A model generated the notes under the pieces. The model was not told the DNA's origin and did no database searches. It saw only the letters and a list, made by a program, of their open reading frames with translations. 64,000 nt of DNA from Phytomonospora sp040655735 (GTDB lineage Bacteria; Actinomycetota; Actinomycetes; Mycobacteriales; Micromonosporaceae). This document shows positions 41,318-50,160 of the stretch, in pieces. Position 1 is the stretch's first letter. Each line of letters starts with the position of its first letter. The translations under genes were made by a program, and so were the position numbers. The DNA lies in contig NZ_JBFAKK010000014.1 of the NCBI RefSeq assembly GCF_040655735.1, positions 152,708 through 216,707 on the forward strand, read 5' to 3'.

Positions 41318-41920
41318 CTAGTCCACGGGCTCCAGGTAGCCGCAGTCGGTGGCGATGATGACGGGCAGCGCCTCGGCGAACTCGCGGGCGACGTCGGCCG
41401 CCTCGACGTCGGGGAGGTCCTCGGCGAAGGCGGCGCAGGCGGCCTGGACGGAGCCTTCGAGGTAGGAGCGGGCCCATAGGGAGTAGACCCAGCCGCCCAT
41501 GGTGATGGTGGGCTCGTCGCCGGTCCCGACCCCGCATTCGTCGGGGGCTTCGGGGCGGTTGCCGAAGGCGTGGCCGTTGGGGATGAAGCGGTGGGCGCTC
41601 AGGGCGCCGGTGAGGTCGTCGGCGTCGAAGTCGATCTCCAGGAGCGCGCCGCGTTCGATGAGCAGCTCGGTGAGCTTGCCGACGTCGCCGTCGTCGAGGG
41701 GCACCTGGGCCTCGCGGCAGGCGGCGAGCAGTTCGGTGCGGCCGAAGGTGAGCTCGCCGTGGGCCTCGGGATTGTCGTGGGCGCAGGACCACACGTACAT
41801 CTCGGCGGAGTCGAGGGCGTCCATCCGGTGGCCGAGGTGCAGTTCGTAGCTCTCCAGTTCGCCCTCGTCGTCGAAGAACGGCCCCAGCGACCGTCCCACC
41901 GGAATGATGATCTTCCCCAT
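41318..41920 (-). CDS. Conserved hypothetical protein, paralogue of 40651-41238
   Basis: 200 residues, ATG at 41920 with GGAGGAG 4 bases upstream. It starts MGKIIIPVGRSLGPFFDDEG and carries the same blocks as its neighbour. Acidic composition and mixed alpha/beta pattern suggest a compact soluble domain, and both paralogues keep a cysteine before the final GYLE motif. The tandem arrangement shows local duplication followed by strong divergence. Function unknown. Confidence 0.78.
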   Translation of the reverse strand: MGKIIIPVGRSLGPFFDDEGELESYELHLGHRMDALDSAEMYVWSCAHDNPEAHGELTFGRTELLAACREAQVPLDDGDVGKLTELLIERGALLEIDFDADDLTGALSAHRFIPNGHAFGNRPEAPDECGVGTGDEPTITMGGWVYSLWARSYLEGSVQAACAAFAEDLPDVEAADVAREFAEALPVIIATDCGYLEPVD

Positions 41921-41996
41921 TGATGCTCCTCCTCGTGAGTGAGCACCCATCTTCGCAGGCCGCCCCGGCGGGCCCGGCGGGATCGCCGGTATCGGG

Positions 41997-42632
41997 TCAG
42001 GTCCGCAGGGTGAGCAGGATGAAGGCGACGATGTCGACGACGGCGAGCGCGACGCCGAGGCGGGGGCTCTTGTACACGCGGAACTCGATGACCTTGCCGT
42101 GTTTGTCCACTGTGGGCACGCGGGGCCGTGCGACGGCGCCGATGGTGATGTATCCGGCGAGGACTCCGGCGACCGGTGGGAGGAAGGCAAGCCACATCGA
42201 CAGTTCCCCGGCGTCGAGGCTGAGGGACACCACGACCTGGAGGAGGAACACCCCGGCGAGGATGCCGCCGTAGACGACTCCGTTGCGCAGGAGGTGGTGG
42301 GTCTTGGGCATCAGCGAGGGGAGGCGGCCGGCCTGGACGGCGGCCTTGCGCGCCGACTGGGCGGTGCCGAGGGCGGCGTGCCCGGCGCGCAGTTCGGTGT
42401 CGAGGTCGGCGGGCCCGGCGAGCGGGTCGACGGGCGCGCGCAGGTCGAGGACGGGCGCCGACAGGAGGCTGGTGGCCTCGGCGAGGTCGTCGGCCTCGGT
42501 TTCGAGGGCGGTGCGCAGGGCGTTGACCTTGCCTTTGTCGCGGCGCAGGCGGGCGGCGGCGTCGGCGACTTCCTCAGCGTCGACGGAGCGGACGCGGGAG
42601 AGCTTGTGCAGCAGCTGGGCGTACTCGTTCAC
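41997..42632 (-). CDS. Membrane protein with N-terminal coiled coil, partner of the FtsK-like ATPase
   Basis: 211 residues, GTG start at 42632 that overlaps the ATPase stop by GTGA, with GGAGGG upstream. Residues 1-70 form a charged helical, probably coiled-coil region (LHKLSRVRSVDAEEVADAAARLRR in outline). Membrane helices are predicted at about 130-152, 158-178 and 190-208. The translational coupling implies a stoichiometric partner that anchors the ATPase to the membrane; this is inference. No family was recognised. Confidence 0.75.
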   Translation of the reverse strand: MNEYAQLLHKLSRVRSVDAEEVADAAARLRRDKGKVNALRTALETEADDLAEATSLLSAPVLDLRAPVDPLAGPADLDTELRAGHAALGTAQSARKAAVQAGRLPSLMPKTHHLLRNGVVYGGILAGVFLLQVVVSLSLDAGELSMWLAFLPPVAGVLAGYITIGAVARPRVPTVDKHGKVIEFRVYKSPRLGVALAVVDIVAFILLTLRT

Positions 42633-45178
42633 AGCGAGCCCTCCTCGTCGAGGCGTCCCGGCGCGACGAAGGGGACGCACAGCCGCACCGTTCCCTCATG
42701 GCGGTCGACGGCGAGGGCGCGGTTGGTGCGGGGGCGCCATTCGAGGGTGTGGTCGCCGAGGAAGCCGCCGATCTCGCTGCCGGGGACGTTGAGGACGACC
42801 AGGCAGGCGACGTCCTCCCGGTTGTGGGCGCCGCCGAGGTCGTCGGTGAAGCGGCGCAGGCCGCGCCACCAGCCGAGGACGTGGACGCCCTTGGCGGGGC
42901 CCTGTTTGAACAGGGTCCGCAGTTCGGCGAGGCCGGGGTTGCCCAGCAGCGGCGCGGCCGAGTCGGCGCCGAAGAGGACGAGGTAGCGGGGCCGGCCGGG
43001 GTCGGCGTCGGTGAGCAGGGTCCCGAGGGCCGCGGCGAGCTCGGCGGGCCGCAGGAGCCGGTGGTCGTGTCCGGAGGAGGCGAGTTCGGCGACGGTCTCG
43101 TCGACGGTGGTGTCGGCCGCCGGGGTCAGGGCGGCGACGACGAACTCGGCGTGGCCGGGCTTGTGCTGCCGGATCAGGCCCCGCACGGCCGACTGGAGGA
43201 CGTCGGCGCCGACGGCGCTGGTGCCCAGGACGGCCAGGTGGCGGCCGGGGATGGCGTCGAGGCTGAACGAGACGGTGGACTGGTCGACGTCGACGGCCCG
43301 GCCGATGAGCGCCGCGGGGCGCCGCCCGGTCGTGGTGAGGGCGTTGTAGGCGGGGTCGTCGTCGAGGTGCTGTTCGGCGTAGCCGGCGAAGATGCGCGGG
43401 GGCGGGGAGTCGGGTTCGCGCTGCTCCCACAGCTCCTGGCGCAGCCCGGTGAAGACCTCGGCTCCGGCGGTGGCGTCGGGGAAGCGGATGAGCCGGTCGG
43501 CGCCGTTGACGCCGCCGGAGTGGTTGACGACCGCGCTGCCGAGGGTGATGGTCTCGGCCGAGGCGTTGAGGACGTCGAGGATCCCTTTCGCGCCGGGAAG
43601 GGCGACGCGCAGCGGGAACTGCCCGAAGATGGAGTCGGTCTTGTCGTAGAGCGCCTCGACGCCCGAGGTCGTCTGGCTGGCCAGGATCAGGTGCACGCCG
43701 TAGGAGCGGCCCTTGCGGGCCAGTTCCTCCAGGTGGGCCACGGCCTGCCGGGCGAGGCGGTCGTTGCCGGCGAACAGGACGTGGAACTCGTCGATCACCG
43801 CCAGCACCCGGGGAGTGTCGGTCTCCGGACGGCGGCGACGCAGCTCCGACAGCCGAGTGACACCCGCCCGCTTCATCGCCGTCGCCCGCCGCGACATCTC
43901 CCGCCGCAGCTCGGCCAGGACCGCGACGCCGTACTCGCGGTCGGACTCCACACCGACGGCCCGCACCTGCGGGATCCAGGTCGGGTCGAGCTCACTGGGC
44001 GTGAACTCCGTGAAGGACACGCCCTCCTTGAAGTCGAGGAGGTACAGCGCCAGCTCACGCGGACCATAGCGAGCGGCGAGTCCATAAAGGACGTCGAGGA
44101 GGAAGACCGTCTTGCCGCCGCCGGTTCGCCCGCCGACCAGCCAGTGCGGCGTGGCGTCGTCGAAGGACAGCGTCACCTCCCCGCGCTGATCACGGCCGAC
44201 CACCGTCGACAGACCGTCCACACTCGACGCCCACCACCGCTGCTTCGGGATCAGCGCGGCGACGTCCAGAGTGGACTCCTTGCGCATCGTCTCGGCCAGC
44301 CCGGCGTACACCGCCCGCGTCAACGCCGGCGGCGGAGCGGGATCGAAGGTCACCGGCGCGGCGATGTCGGCGATCGGATGGCGCTCGCCGACACGGATGT
44401 AGGTCGCGTGCTCGATGGCCGGCGCCCGGGTCTGCTCCGAAGGGTCGCGCCAGCCGGCGATGACCAGATGCAGCCGGTAGCGGGGACCGGCGTGCGCCAG
44501 GGCCGCGATGCGCGTGCGCACACTGCCGCCGAGCTGCGGAGGCAGCCCCGCGATGACCATGAGCCGGTAGGGCGCCTCACCGGCGGTCGCCTCGTTCTGC
44601 TGCGCCTCCCGGATGTGCGCCTCGGCCTCGTCGAGCAGCGCGTCGAGTCCAATGTGATCGGTCGCGGTCCGGCCCGCGATCCCGCCCTGCACAAGGGGAG
44701 CGCACACCGTGAACGCCTGCCCGAGAGTCACGCCATCTACAAGGGACAGTTGGGTGTGAGGCGTGGCGGCCAGCACGCGCAACAGGAGACTCTGCAACAG
44801 CGCCGCCACCCGCGGATCGGTCGCGTCCCCGTCGAGGACCAGATGCCCATGCCCGATCAGCGGCACGATCGCCGGGAAAGTCGCGTCCGGCAACGGCCTC
44901 GCCGTACCCACCCGCACATACTGGGCCCCGACCTGCGCCTCCCGGCGGGCGGGCGTCGCGACGTCGGCCGACTCCAAGTCGAGGGTTAACCAGCCCGGCG
45001 CCGTGATCTCCGCCGCCCGCGTCAACTCGACCGCCAGCTCCCGCTGCCGCGCCGCGCTGGAATCCGCCGACGGCAAGGCCTCCGCCGCCCTCGCCAGCCA
45101 CGACTCCGCCCGATCGAGATGCGCCGCGGCATCCCGGAAAGCCCGCGCCGCGCGGTCCAGCTCAGTGCGCCAACTCAT
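42629..45178 (-). CDS. FtsK/SpoIIIE-type ATPase
   Basis: 849 residues, no membrane helix. N-terminal helical region (1-60), then a divergent alpha/beta domain (about 80-320). The canonical FtsK/SpoIIIE motor follows with Walker A GGRTGGGKTV (about 347-356), the YLLDFKEGV motif, Walker B VLAVIDEFHVLF (about 457-468) and HLILASQTTSG. A second, degenerate ATPase-like domain (about 600-800) lacks a clear Walker A, as in EccC-type secretion ATPases. Unlike EccC no ESX genes (WXG100, EccB/D/E) are near. It heads a four-gene cluster with a coupled membrane protein and two paralogous soluble proteins; roles in DNA translocation or protein secretion are both possible. Confidence 0.9.
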   Translation of the reverse strand: MSWRTELDRAARAFRDAAAHLDRAESWLARAAEALPSADSSAARQRELAVELTRAAEITAPGWLTLDLESADVATPARREAQVGAQYVRVGTARPLPDATFPAIVPLIGHGHLVLDGDATDPRVAALLQSLLLRVLAATPHTQLSLVDGVTLGQAFTVCAPLVQGGIAGRTATDHIGLDALLDEAEAHIREAQQNEATAGEAPYRLMVIAGLPPQLGGSVRTRIAALAHAGPRYRLHLVIAGWRDPSEQTRAPAIEHATYIRVGERHPIADIAAPVTFDPAPPPALTRAVYAGLAETMRKESTLDVAALIPKQRWWASSVDGLSTVVGRDQRGEVTLSFDDATPHWLVGGRTGGGKTVFLLDVLYGLAARYGPRELALYLLDFKEGVSFTEFTPSELDPTWIPQVRAVGVESDREYGVAVLAELRREMSRRATAMKRAGVTRLSELRRRRPETDTPRVLAVIDEFHVLFAGNDRLARQAVAHLEELARKGRSYGVHLILASQTTSGVEALYDKTDSIFGQFPLRVALPGAKGILDVLNASAETITLGSAVVNHSGGVNGADRLIRFPDATAGAEVFTGLRQELWEQREPDSPPPRIFAGYAEQHLDDDPAYNALTTTGRRPAALIGRAVDVDQSTVSFSLDAIPGRHLAVLGTSAVGADVLQSAVRGLIRQHKPGHAEFVVAALTPAADTTVDETVAELASSGHDHRLLRPAELAAALGTLLTDADPGRPRYLVLFGADSAAPLLGNPGLAELRTLFKQGPAKGVHVLGWWRGLRRFTDDLGGAHNREDVACLVVLNVPGSEIGGFLGDHTLEWRPRTNRALAVDRHEGTVRLCVPFVAPGRLDEEGSL

Positions 45179-45281
45179 GCTCCCCCTCCCGTCGAGCGGA
45201 TTCGTACTCCGAAATACCCTAACGGACCGACGGCACGAGTCGCCCCGGCAGCGGGCGCCCCCGACTACTCCTTGTGGACTG

Positions 45282-45863
45282 ATGCGCTACGCCGAATTCG
45301 AACCCGACCCCCTCACCCGGCCCCACCGACGGCACGTCGCACTACGCGAAGCGATCACCGAGGCGGACTACCTCGCCTGCGCTCGCCTCATAGCCGCACG
45401 CGAGAGCGGTGGGGTCGGTGAGTGGACCCAGCGCACCCGAAAACACGCCCAAGGCCCCCGCAACGCCCTGCTGATAGCCGAGTCCGACCGCGACGGCGTC
45501 GTCGCCTACGGACGGGTCACCTGGGTGCCGCAGGCCCGATACCCCGCCCCCAACTCCGCCCCCGAGGGGTACTACCTCGGCGGCCTGATCGTGGCGGACA
45601 CCCACCGAAGGATGGGGATCGGGCAACGGCTCACGCTGGCGAGGCTGCGGTTCATCCAACGGCGGGCAGGAGAGGCCTGGTACCTGGTGAACGTGGGGAA
45701 CGAGGCGTCGGTGAGGCTGCACGAACGGCTGGGATTCCACGAGGCGACGCGGGAGTTCTCGTTCCCGGGGGTCATGTTCGAGGGCGAGGGCGGCGGGATG
45801 ATCGGGCACAAGCGCTTCGACGCGAGGGGATCGCGCTGCGGGGGGTGTGCGGAGGAGGGGTAG
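45282..45863 (+). CDS. GNAT-family N-acetyltransferase
   Basis: 193 residues. The GNAT core is visible: LREAITEADYLACARLI at the N-terminus, the beta-strand YYLGGLIVADTHRRMGIGQRLT with the acetyl-CoA pyrophosphate loop (RRMGIG, about 109-114), and the C-terminal NVGNEASVRLHERLGFHEA typical of RimI/Ard-like members. Substrate unknown. It is divergent from the FtsK-like operon with about 100 bases between starts. Confidence 0.88.
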   Translation: MRYAEFEPDPLTRPHRRHVALREAITEADYLACARLIAARESGGVGEWTQRTRKHAQGPRNALLIAESDRDGVVAYGRVTWVPQARYPAPNSAPEGYYLGGLIVADTHRRMGIGQRLTLARLRFIQRRAGEAWYLVNVGNEASVRLHERLGFHEATREFSFPGVMFEGEGGGMIGHKRFDARGSRCGGCAEEG

Positions 45864-46167
45864 GGCGGGGCTTGGGTCTGCGTCTGCGGCCTGGCTTGCG
45901 ACGTGGGCTGCGATGTGGGCGGTTGCTTTCGTGGTTGTGCTCGTTCCGTTCTTCCGGGTGGGCGCTTGCTTCCATCACGTGCGGCTGCTGTGGTTCCTTG
46001 CGTGAGTTCCTGGGGCGCTGCCCCAGACCCCGGGCCTTACTCTGGAAACGTTGGGGTGCCTCTCGCTTTTGGTCGGCGCCCCAGTTGCGCTTCACCCTGC
46101 AGGAGGTTGCGGGTTGGGTGTGTGGGGTGTTTCCGTCTTTCGGCCTGTTCAAGGGCACCTGGGGGAC

Positions 46168-46207
46168 CTGTCGGGGTCAAGGGAAAGTGCGCCCTTGACC
46201 CCGACAG
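46168..46207 (+). terminator. Hairpin inside the left arm
   Basis: A perfect 16-bp stem (46168-46183 with 46192-46207) and 8-base loop; it may terminate read-through from the GNAT gene. A degenerate counterpart sits in the right arm for the M60 operon. Confidence 0.6.
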
Positions 46208-46319
46208 AACCCCCAGGTAGGTCCAATCACCGGCCGACCGACGGAAACGCACCTCCAGGCGAGGTTTCTGCCGTGCTTCGCACGGCTCGCGGACGCTGAA
46301 GGCGGGAGCGGGAGCCGCG

Positions 46320-46460
46320 CACGGGGTGGTTTGAGCGGCAGCGGCACACGGGATGGTTCCGGCTCTCAGCCGTGCACGAGTCGGTTCGAGTGGCAGCCGT
46401 GCACGAGTTGGTTTGAGCAGCAGCCGTCCACGAGTCGGTTCGAGTGCCAGCCGCACACTA
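46320..46460 (+). repeat. 27-bp tandem repeat, left block (about five units)
   Basis: Units of the type CAGCCGTGCACGAGTCGGTT plus CGAGTGG, contiguous, 70-90% identical to each other. Confidence 0.8.
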
Positions 46461-46649
46461 GACACCGCCCGCCGTCGCTGTCCGTCGCTGTGCGAGTCCG
46501 CCCCCACCCGCCCTCCTGCGTCCCCGAGTGTCCGGAACCGGCTCTTCCCTGCCCGCCACTGTCCGACGCCGCCCGGCGAGTTGGTCTCGGGCGCTCGCCT
46601 TCGGGTCCGTCGCCCGCACATCCCCGTTCCCGCGTGACCTGGCCCGTGG

Positions 46650-46850
46650 GTGGCCGGTGGCCGAAGCACTCCGTGGGCGGCGTGTGCCAGAACCACCTTG
46701 TGTGCCGCTGCGGCTCAGACCACCCCGTGGGCGGCTGATGGCTGAACCATCTCGTGTGCGGCTGATGGGCGAACCGTCTCGTGCGCGGCTGCCGCTCAAA
46801 CCAACTCGTGCACGGCTGCTGGCCGAACCGACTCGTGTGCTGCTCCCGCC
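46650..46850 (-). repeat. 27-bp tandem repeat, right block (about seven units, inverted)
   Basis: Units of the type GGCTGCTGGCCGAACCGACT plus CGTGTGC, the reverse complement of the left block. Confidence 0.8.
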
Positions 46851-47282
46851 CCCGCCTTCAGCGCACCAACCGCCGTGCGAAGCACGGCAGAAAGCTCACC
46901 TGGAGGTGTGTTTCCGTCGGTCGGCCGGTGATTGGACCTACCTGGGGGTTCTGTCGGGGTCATGGGCGCTCTTCCCCTTGACCCCGGCAGGTTCGCCAGG
47001 TGCCCTTGAACAGGCCGTGAGACGGAAACACCCCACGTCCCAACCTCCAGCAGCCCTAACCGCCACTGGGGCGCTAGAGCCGAAACCCGAAGCACCCCAA
47101 CGTTTCCAGAGTAAGGCCCGGGGTCTGGGGCAGCGCCCCAGGAACTTACGCGAAGACAACACCCCGCCCACACACAATGGAAGCAACCCCCACAAGGCGA
47201 GCGCCGTACCGAGTCGACGGCATCGAGCGCACGACGATGGAAGCGGGCGAGCGCACGAGCAAGAAGGCAACACGCCCCCGCC

Positions 47283-48635
47283 TCACCCCTCCCGCAGCGC
47301 CGCGATGTCCCCGTCCGGCAGCGCCAGCACGTCCAGCGCCGCGTGCGTCTCCGCATCGACCGCCAGCCGCCAGGCGCCGAAGAACCCCCGCAAGTCCCGC
47401 CCCGCGATCCGACTGGTGTACACCATCAAGTACCTCAACCTCGTCACCGCGTCGTCCCAGTCGGTCTGCGGGTTCTCCTCGCGGGCCAGGCGGTGGAGCC
47501 TCGGCCAGAAGTCCTCGCCGAAGGCGAGCTCGAACTGGCGCATCATCACCAGGCGTTCCATCACCGAATAGCTCGCTGGGAACACCGTCGCGGGCTCGTC
47601 CATCTTGGTGAAGGCCGTGTCGTACAGCGTCCTGCCCTCGGCGTCCGGCTTCACCAGGTTGGACTGGAGGTTCCAGCGTCGCTGAACGGCCAGCGAGTAG
47701 ATGTTGACCGTCACCTCGTTGAAGTCGACGGGCCGGTAGCACAGCTGCTGGTGCTGGTGCCCCAGCTCGTGCCAGACCCCCCAGCCGCGGTCGTGCAGCC
47801 CTTCGGTGGTGAGCAACCTGTCCATGTAGCCGGCGGGGTAGGCCGTGAACCCGTGGGCGGCGTAGGCCCCGGCGCCGGTCGGCATCCGCGGCGACTCCAC
47901 AAGGTGGAACGGCACCGGCCCGCGACCGTGAAGTCCACTGTGGCCGGAAAGGCCGCTGATGTCGGCGTGCGACGTGATGATCTGTTCGAGCAGGTCGAGG
48001 AGTTGCCCGTGGTCCTGCTCCCGGTGGGCGAGCAGGGACTGCCTGGTCACGGTGACGAAGGCGTAGGGGGAGACGAGTTCGACCTGGGGCGAGTCGGTGC
48101 GGGTGTCGAGCTGGGTCTGGAACTCCTCCTCGGTGGTGCGGCCGAGGAGGAACTGGGGTGCCAGGACCGTAGAGGGCCCGAAGTGGACGACCGCCTTCCG
48201 GCCGTCGCCGACCGCCTTGAGGTAGAGCATTCCCCCACCCGGGTCGGTGACGACGTTCTCTCCCGGCGTCAGCGGGTATTCGCGCGGGGTGGCGTAGGCG
48301 GCGTCCGGGTGGGTGGCGGGTGCGCCGACGACGAGGGCGACGTCCTTGCCGACGACCAGTCGCGCGGTCACCGCGACCCCGGCGGGCAGGTACTGGCCGG
48401 TGGGCTGGAGATCGGTGGAGCTGAGGAACTTGTGCAGCCGCAGGCGCTCGTCCTGGGCGGTGGGGCGGGCGACCGACACCGCGATCCGCGACTGGTTGGG
48501 CGGGCGGAGGCGGTGTACGAGTCGGGGATCGGTGGAGGTGAGGGGATTCGCGGCGGCGGGGGCGGCGGTTCCGACGGCCACGGCCGCGGCGCCCGCACCG
48601 GCGGCGGCGAGCAGGTGTCTGCGGGACAGGGTCAC
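47283..48635 (-). CDS. Tat-exported M60-like (enhancin/mucinase-type) metallopeptidase 1
   Basis: 450 residues with a GTG start at 48635 and GGAGCC upstream. A twin-arginine signal (TLSRRHLLAAAGAGAAAVAVG, outline) ends in AAAN near residue 33. The M60-like N-terminal domain occupies about 60-190, and the catalytic domain contains the zinc motif WHELGHQHQQLCYRPVDFNE (HExxH plus downstream Glu). M60-like peptidases cleave mucin-type glycoproteins and bind glycans. It is the downstream gene of a two-gene operon with a close paralogue, 8 bases away, under operator B. The substrate is inferred as extracellular glycoprotein. Confidence 0.9.
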   Translation of the reverse strand: MTLSRRHLLAAAGAGAAAVAVGTAAPAAANPLTSTDPRLVHRLRPPNQSRIAVSVARPTAQDERLRLHKFLSSTDLQPTGQYLPAGVAVTARLVVGKDVALVVGAPATHPDAAYATPREYPLTPGENVVTDPGGGMLYLKAVGDGRKAVVHFGPSTVLAPQFLLGRTTEEEFQTQLDTRTDSPQVELVSPYAFVTVTRQSLLAHREQDHGQLLDLLEQIITSHADISGLSGHSGLHGRGPVPFHLVESPRMPTGAGAYAAHGFTAYPAGYMDRLLTTEGLHDRGWGVWHELGHQHQQLCYRPVDFNEVTVNIYSLAVQRRWNLQSNLVKPDAEGRTLYDTAFTKMDEPATVFPASYSVMERLVMMRQFELAFGEDFWPRLHRLAREENPQTDWDDAVTRLRYLMVYTSRIAGRDLRGFFGAWRLAVDAETHAALDVLALPDGDIAALREG

Positions 48636-48643
48636 GGTGGCTC

Positions 48644-50032
48644 CTAGCTCGTGCGGCGGGGTTCGCGGAGGGTGGCGGGGGCGACGGTGGGCGCGGGCAG
48701 CGCCAGCGCGTCGAGTGCGGTGTCGGTGCGGGGATCGACCGTCATGCCCCAGGTCCGGTAGAAGTCGCGCAGGTCGTGCCCGGCGGCGCGGCTGGTGTAC
48801 GTCATGAGGTGGTGGAAGCGCAGCGCGTTGTCGTCGTAGGCACCGCCGTCGGGCTTCTCCTCGCGCACCAGGCGATGCACCCGGCCCCAGAAGTCCTCGC
48901 CGTAGGCGAGCGTCAGCTGCTGGTACTGCACCAGTTTCTGCATGATGCCGAAGGCCGCCAGGAAGTCCAGGCCGGGCGTGCCGAATTTGGCGAAGGCCTG
49001 GTCGTAGAGGTCGAGGCCGGCCGTGTCCTGCACGGTGAGGTTGGAGGGCAGGCCGAAGCGGCGCTGGATCGCCAGGGCGTAGACGTTGCAGGTGACCTCG
49101 GTCGTCGCGCCCGGCTTGTAGGGGAACTGCTGGTGCTGGTGGCCCAGTTCGTGCCACACACCCCAGCCGCGGTCGTGGAGGCCCTCGACGGAGATGAGCC
49201 GATCCATGTAGCCGGCGGGGTATGCGGTGAAGCCGTGGGTGGCGTAGGCGCCGGCGCCGGTCGGCATGCGCGGCGACTCGACGAGGTGGAAGGGCACCGG
49301 GCCGCGACCGTGCAGGGCGCCGGTGGCGGTCATGCCGCTGGTGGTGGCGTGCGACGCGATGATCGCCTCGAAGGTCTCCATGAGCCGGGCGTGGTCCTCG
49401 GACCGAAAGCGCAGCAGGGATTCCCGGGTCACCGTCACCACCGCGTAGGGCGAGACGAGTTCGACCAGCGGCGACTCGGTGCGGGTGTCGAGCTGCGACT
49501 GGAAGTCGCTCTCCGCGGTCTGTCCGAGCAGGAAGTACGGCGCGAGCACAGTGGACAGTCCGAAGTGGACAACGGCGAGCTCGCCCGCGCCGGCCAGTTT
49601 CAGGTAGAGCATCCCGCCGCCGGGGTCGGTGACGGTGGTGGTCCCCGACGTCAGGGCGTAGGTCCGGGGAGTGGAGTAGGCCGCGTCGGGGTGCGTGGCC
49701 GGCGCGCCGACGACGAGGGTGGGCGCGGGACCGGAGGCGAGCCGGACCTCGACGGCCGTGCCCGGCGGCAGGTAGAGGCCGGTGGGCTGGAGATCGGTGG
49801 AGCCCAGCGCCTTCTGGAGGCGGGGGCGCTCGGCCTCGGCGGCCGGCCGGCCGACGGCGAGCGCGGTGCGCGTCTGGTTGGGCAGGCGCAGGCGGTGGGT
49901 CAGGCGGGGGTCGGTGGGGATCGCGCGGACGGGCGGGTCGGCCTGCGCGGGGCTACCGAGGGCGAGCGTCGCGGCGGTCGCGGCGGTGAGGGTGAGGCCG
50001 GTGCGCAGTAATGCGCGGCGGTCGAGGGTCAT
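48644..50032 (-). CDS. Tat-exported M60-like metallopeptidase 2
   Basis: 462 residues from the ATG at 50032 with GGAG 8 bases upstream (a TTG at 50044 is less likely). It has a Tat-type signal (MTLDRRALLRTGLTLTAA) with cleavage after SPAQA. It aligns with its neighbour along the full length, for example SSTDLQPTG/GSTDLQPTG, ATHPDAAY, DPGGGMLYLK and PVPFHLVESPRMPTGAGAYA (outline). The zinc site is WHELGHQHQQFPYKPGATTE. Operator B lies 37 bases upstream of the start. The tandem copies probably differ in glycan or peptide preference. Confidence 0.92.
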   Translation of the reverse strand: MTLDRRALLRTGLTLTAATAATLALGSPAQADPPVRAIPTDPRLTHRLRLPNQTRTALAVGRPAAEAERPRLQKALGSTDLQPTGLYLPPGTAVEVRLASGPAPTLVVGAPATHPDAAYSTPRTYALTSGTTTVTDPGGGMLYLKLAGAGELAVVHFGLSTVLAPYFLLGQTAESDFQSQLDTRTESPLVELVSPYAVVTVTRESLLRFRSEDHARLMETFEAIIASHATTSGMTATGALHGRGPVPFHLVESPRMPTGAGAYATHGFTAYPAGYMDRLISVEGLHDRGWGVWHELGHQHQQFPYKPGATTEVTCNVYALAIQRRFGLPSNLTVQDTAGLDLYDQAFAKFGTPGLDFLAAFGIMQKLVQYQQLTLAYGEDFWGRVHRLVREEKPDGGAYDDNALRFHHLMTYTSRAAGHDLRDFYRTWGMTVDPRTDTALDALALPAPTVAPATLREPRRTS

Positions 50033-50068
50033 GGCGGGCTCCAAGGGTCGTCGGATGCCCGGAAGTAT

Positions 50069-50080
50069 GTAAGCGCTTGC
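50069..50080. promoter_or_regulatory. LacI-type operator B, GTAAGCGCTTGC
   Basis: Between the M60 operon start (50032) and the end of the lacI gene. It is identical to operator C and the reverse complement of operator A. Confidence 0.85.
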
Positions 50081-50160
50081 TACGCGAGCACAAGAACTCG
50101 GCGGGATTACTACGTGTTTCCATGCACCTTTGTCACGGAGATGCCGGAAAAGCCCCGATC

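Larger units (their letters stand above)
45965..47185. repeat. Giant imperfect inverted repeat, arms about 400-480 bp
   Basis: The left arm runs inward from about 45965 and the right arm from 47185. Examples of matched blocks: 46010-46030 with 47121-47141 (perfect 21-mer), and about 46209-46248 with 46910-46949. The overall symmetry centre is near 46575. Arms are about 85-90% identical with small indels. Each arm carries a terminator-like hairpin and, near the centre, copies of a 27-bp tandem repeat in opposite orientation. No transposase is encoded between the arms. Confidence 0.85.
45864..47282. other. 1.4-kb gene-free interval between the GNAT and M60 genes
   Basis: Nearly all of it belongs to the giant inverted repeat and its internal 27-bp tandem repeats (listed separately). 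No frame has protein-like composition. Confidence 0.7.

Noticed and set aside
42629..45178. FtsK-like gene as type VII secretion EccC or chromosomal ftsK
   Set aside because: No WXG100, EccB/D/E or MycP genes nearby, no membrane helices and no gamma domain.
46320..46850. 27-bp repeats as a CRISPR array
   Set aside because: Units are contiguous with no spacers, diverge from each other and occur in mirror orientation; no cas genes are near.
45965..47185. Inverted repeat as the ends of an insertion sequence
   Set aside because: No transposase frame lies between the arms, and no target-site duplication could be recognised.
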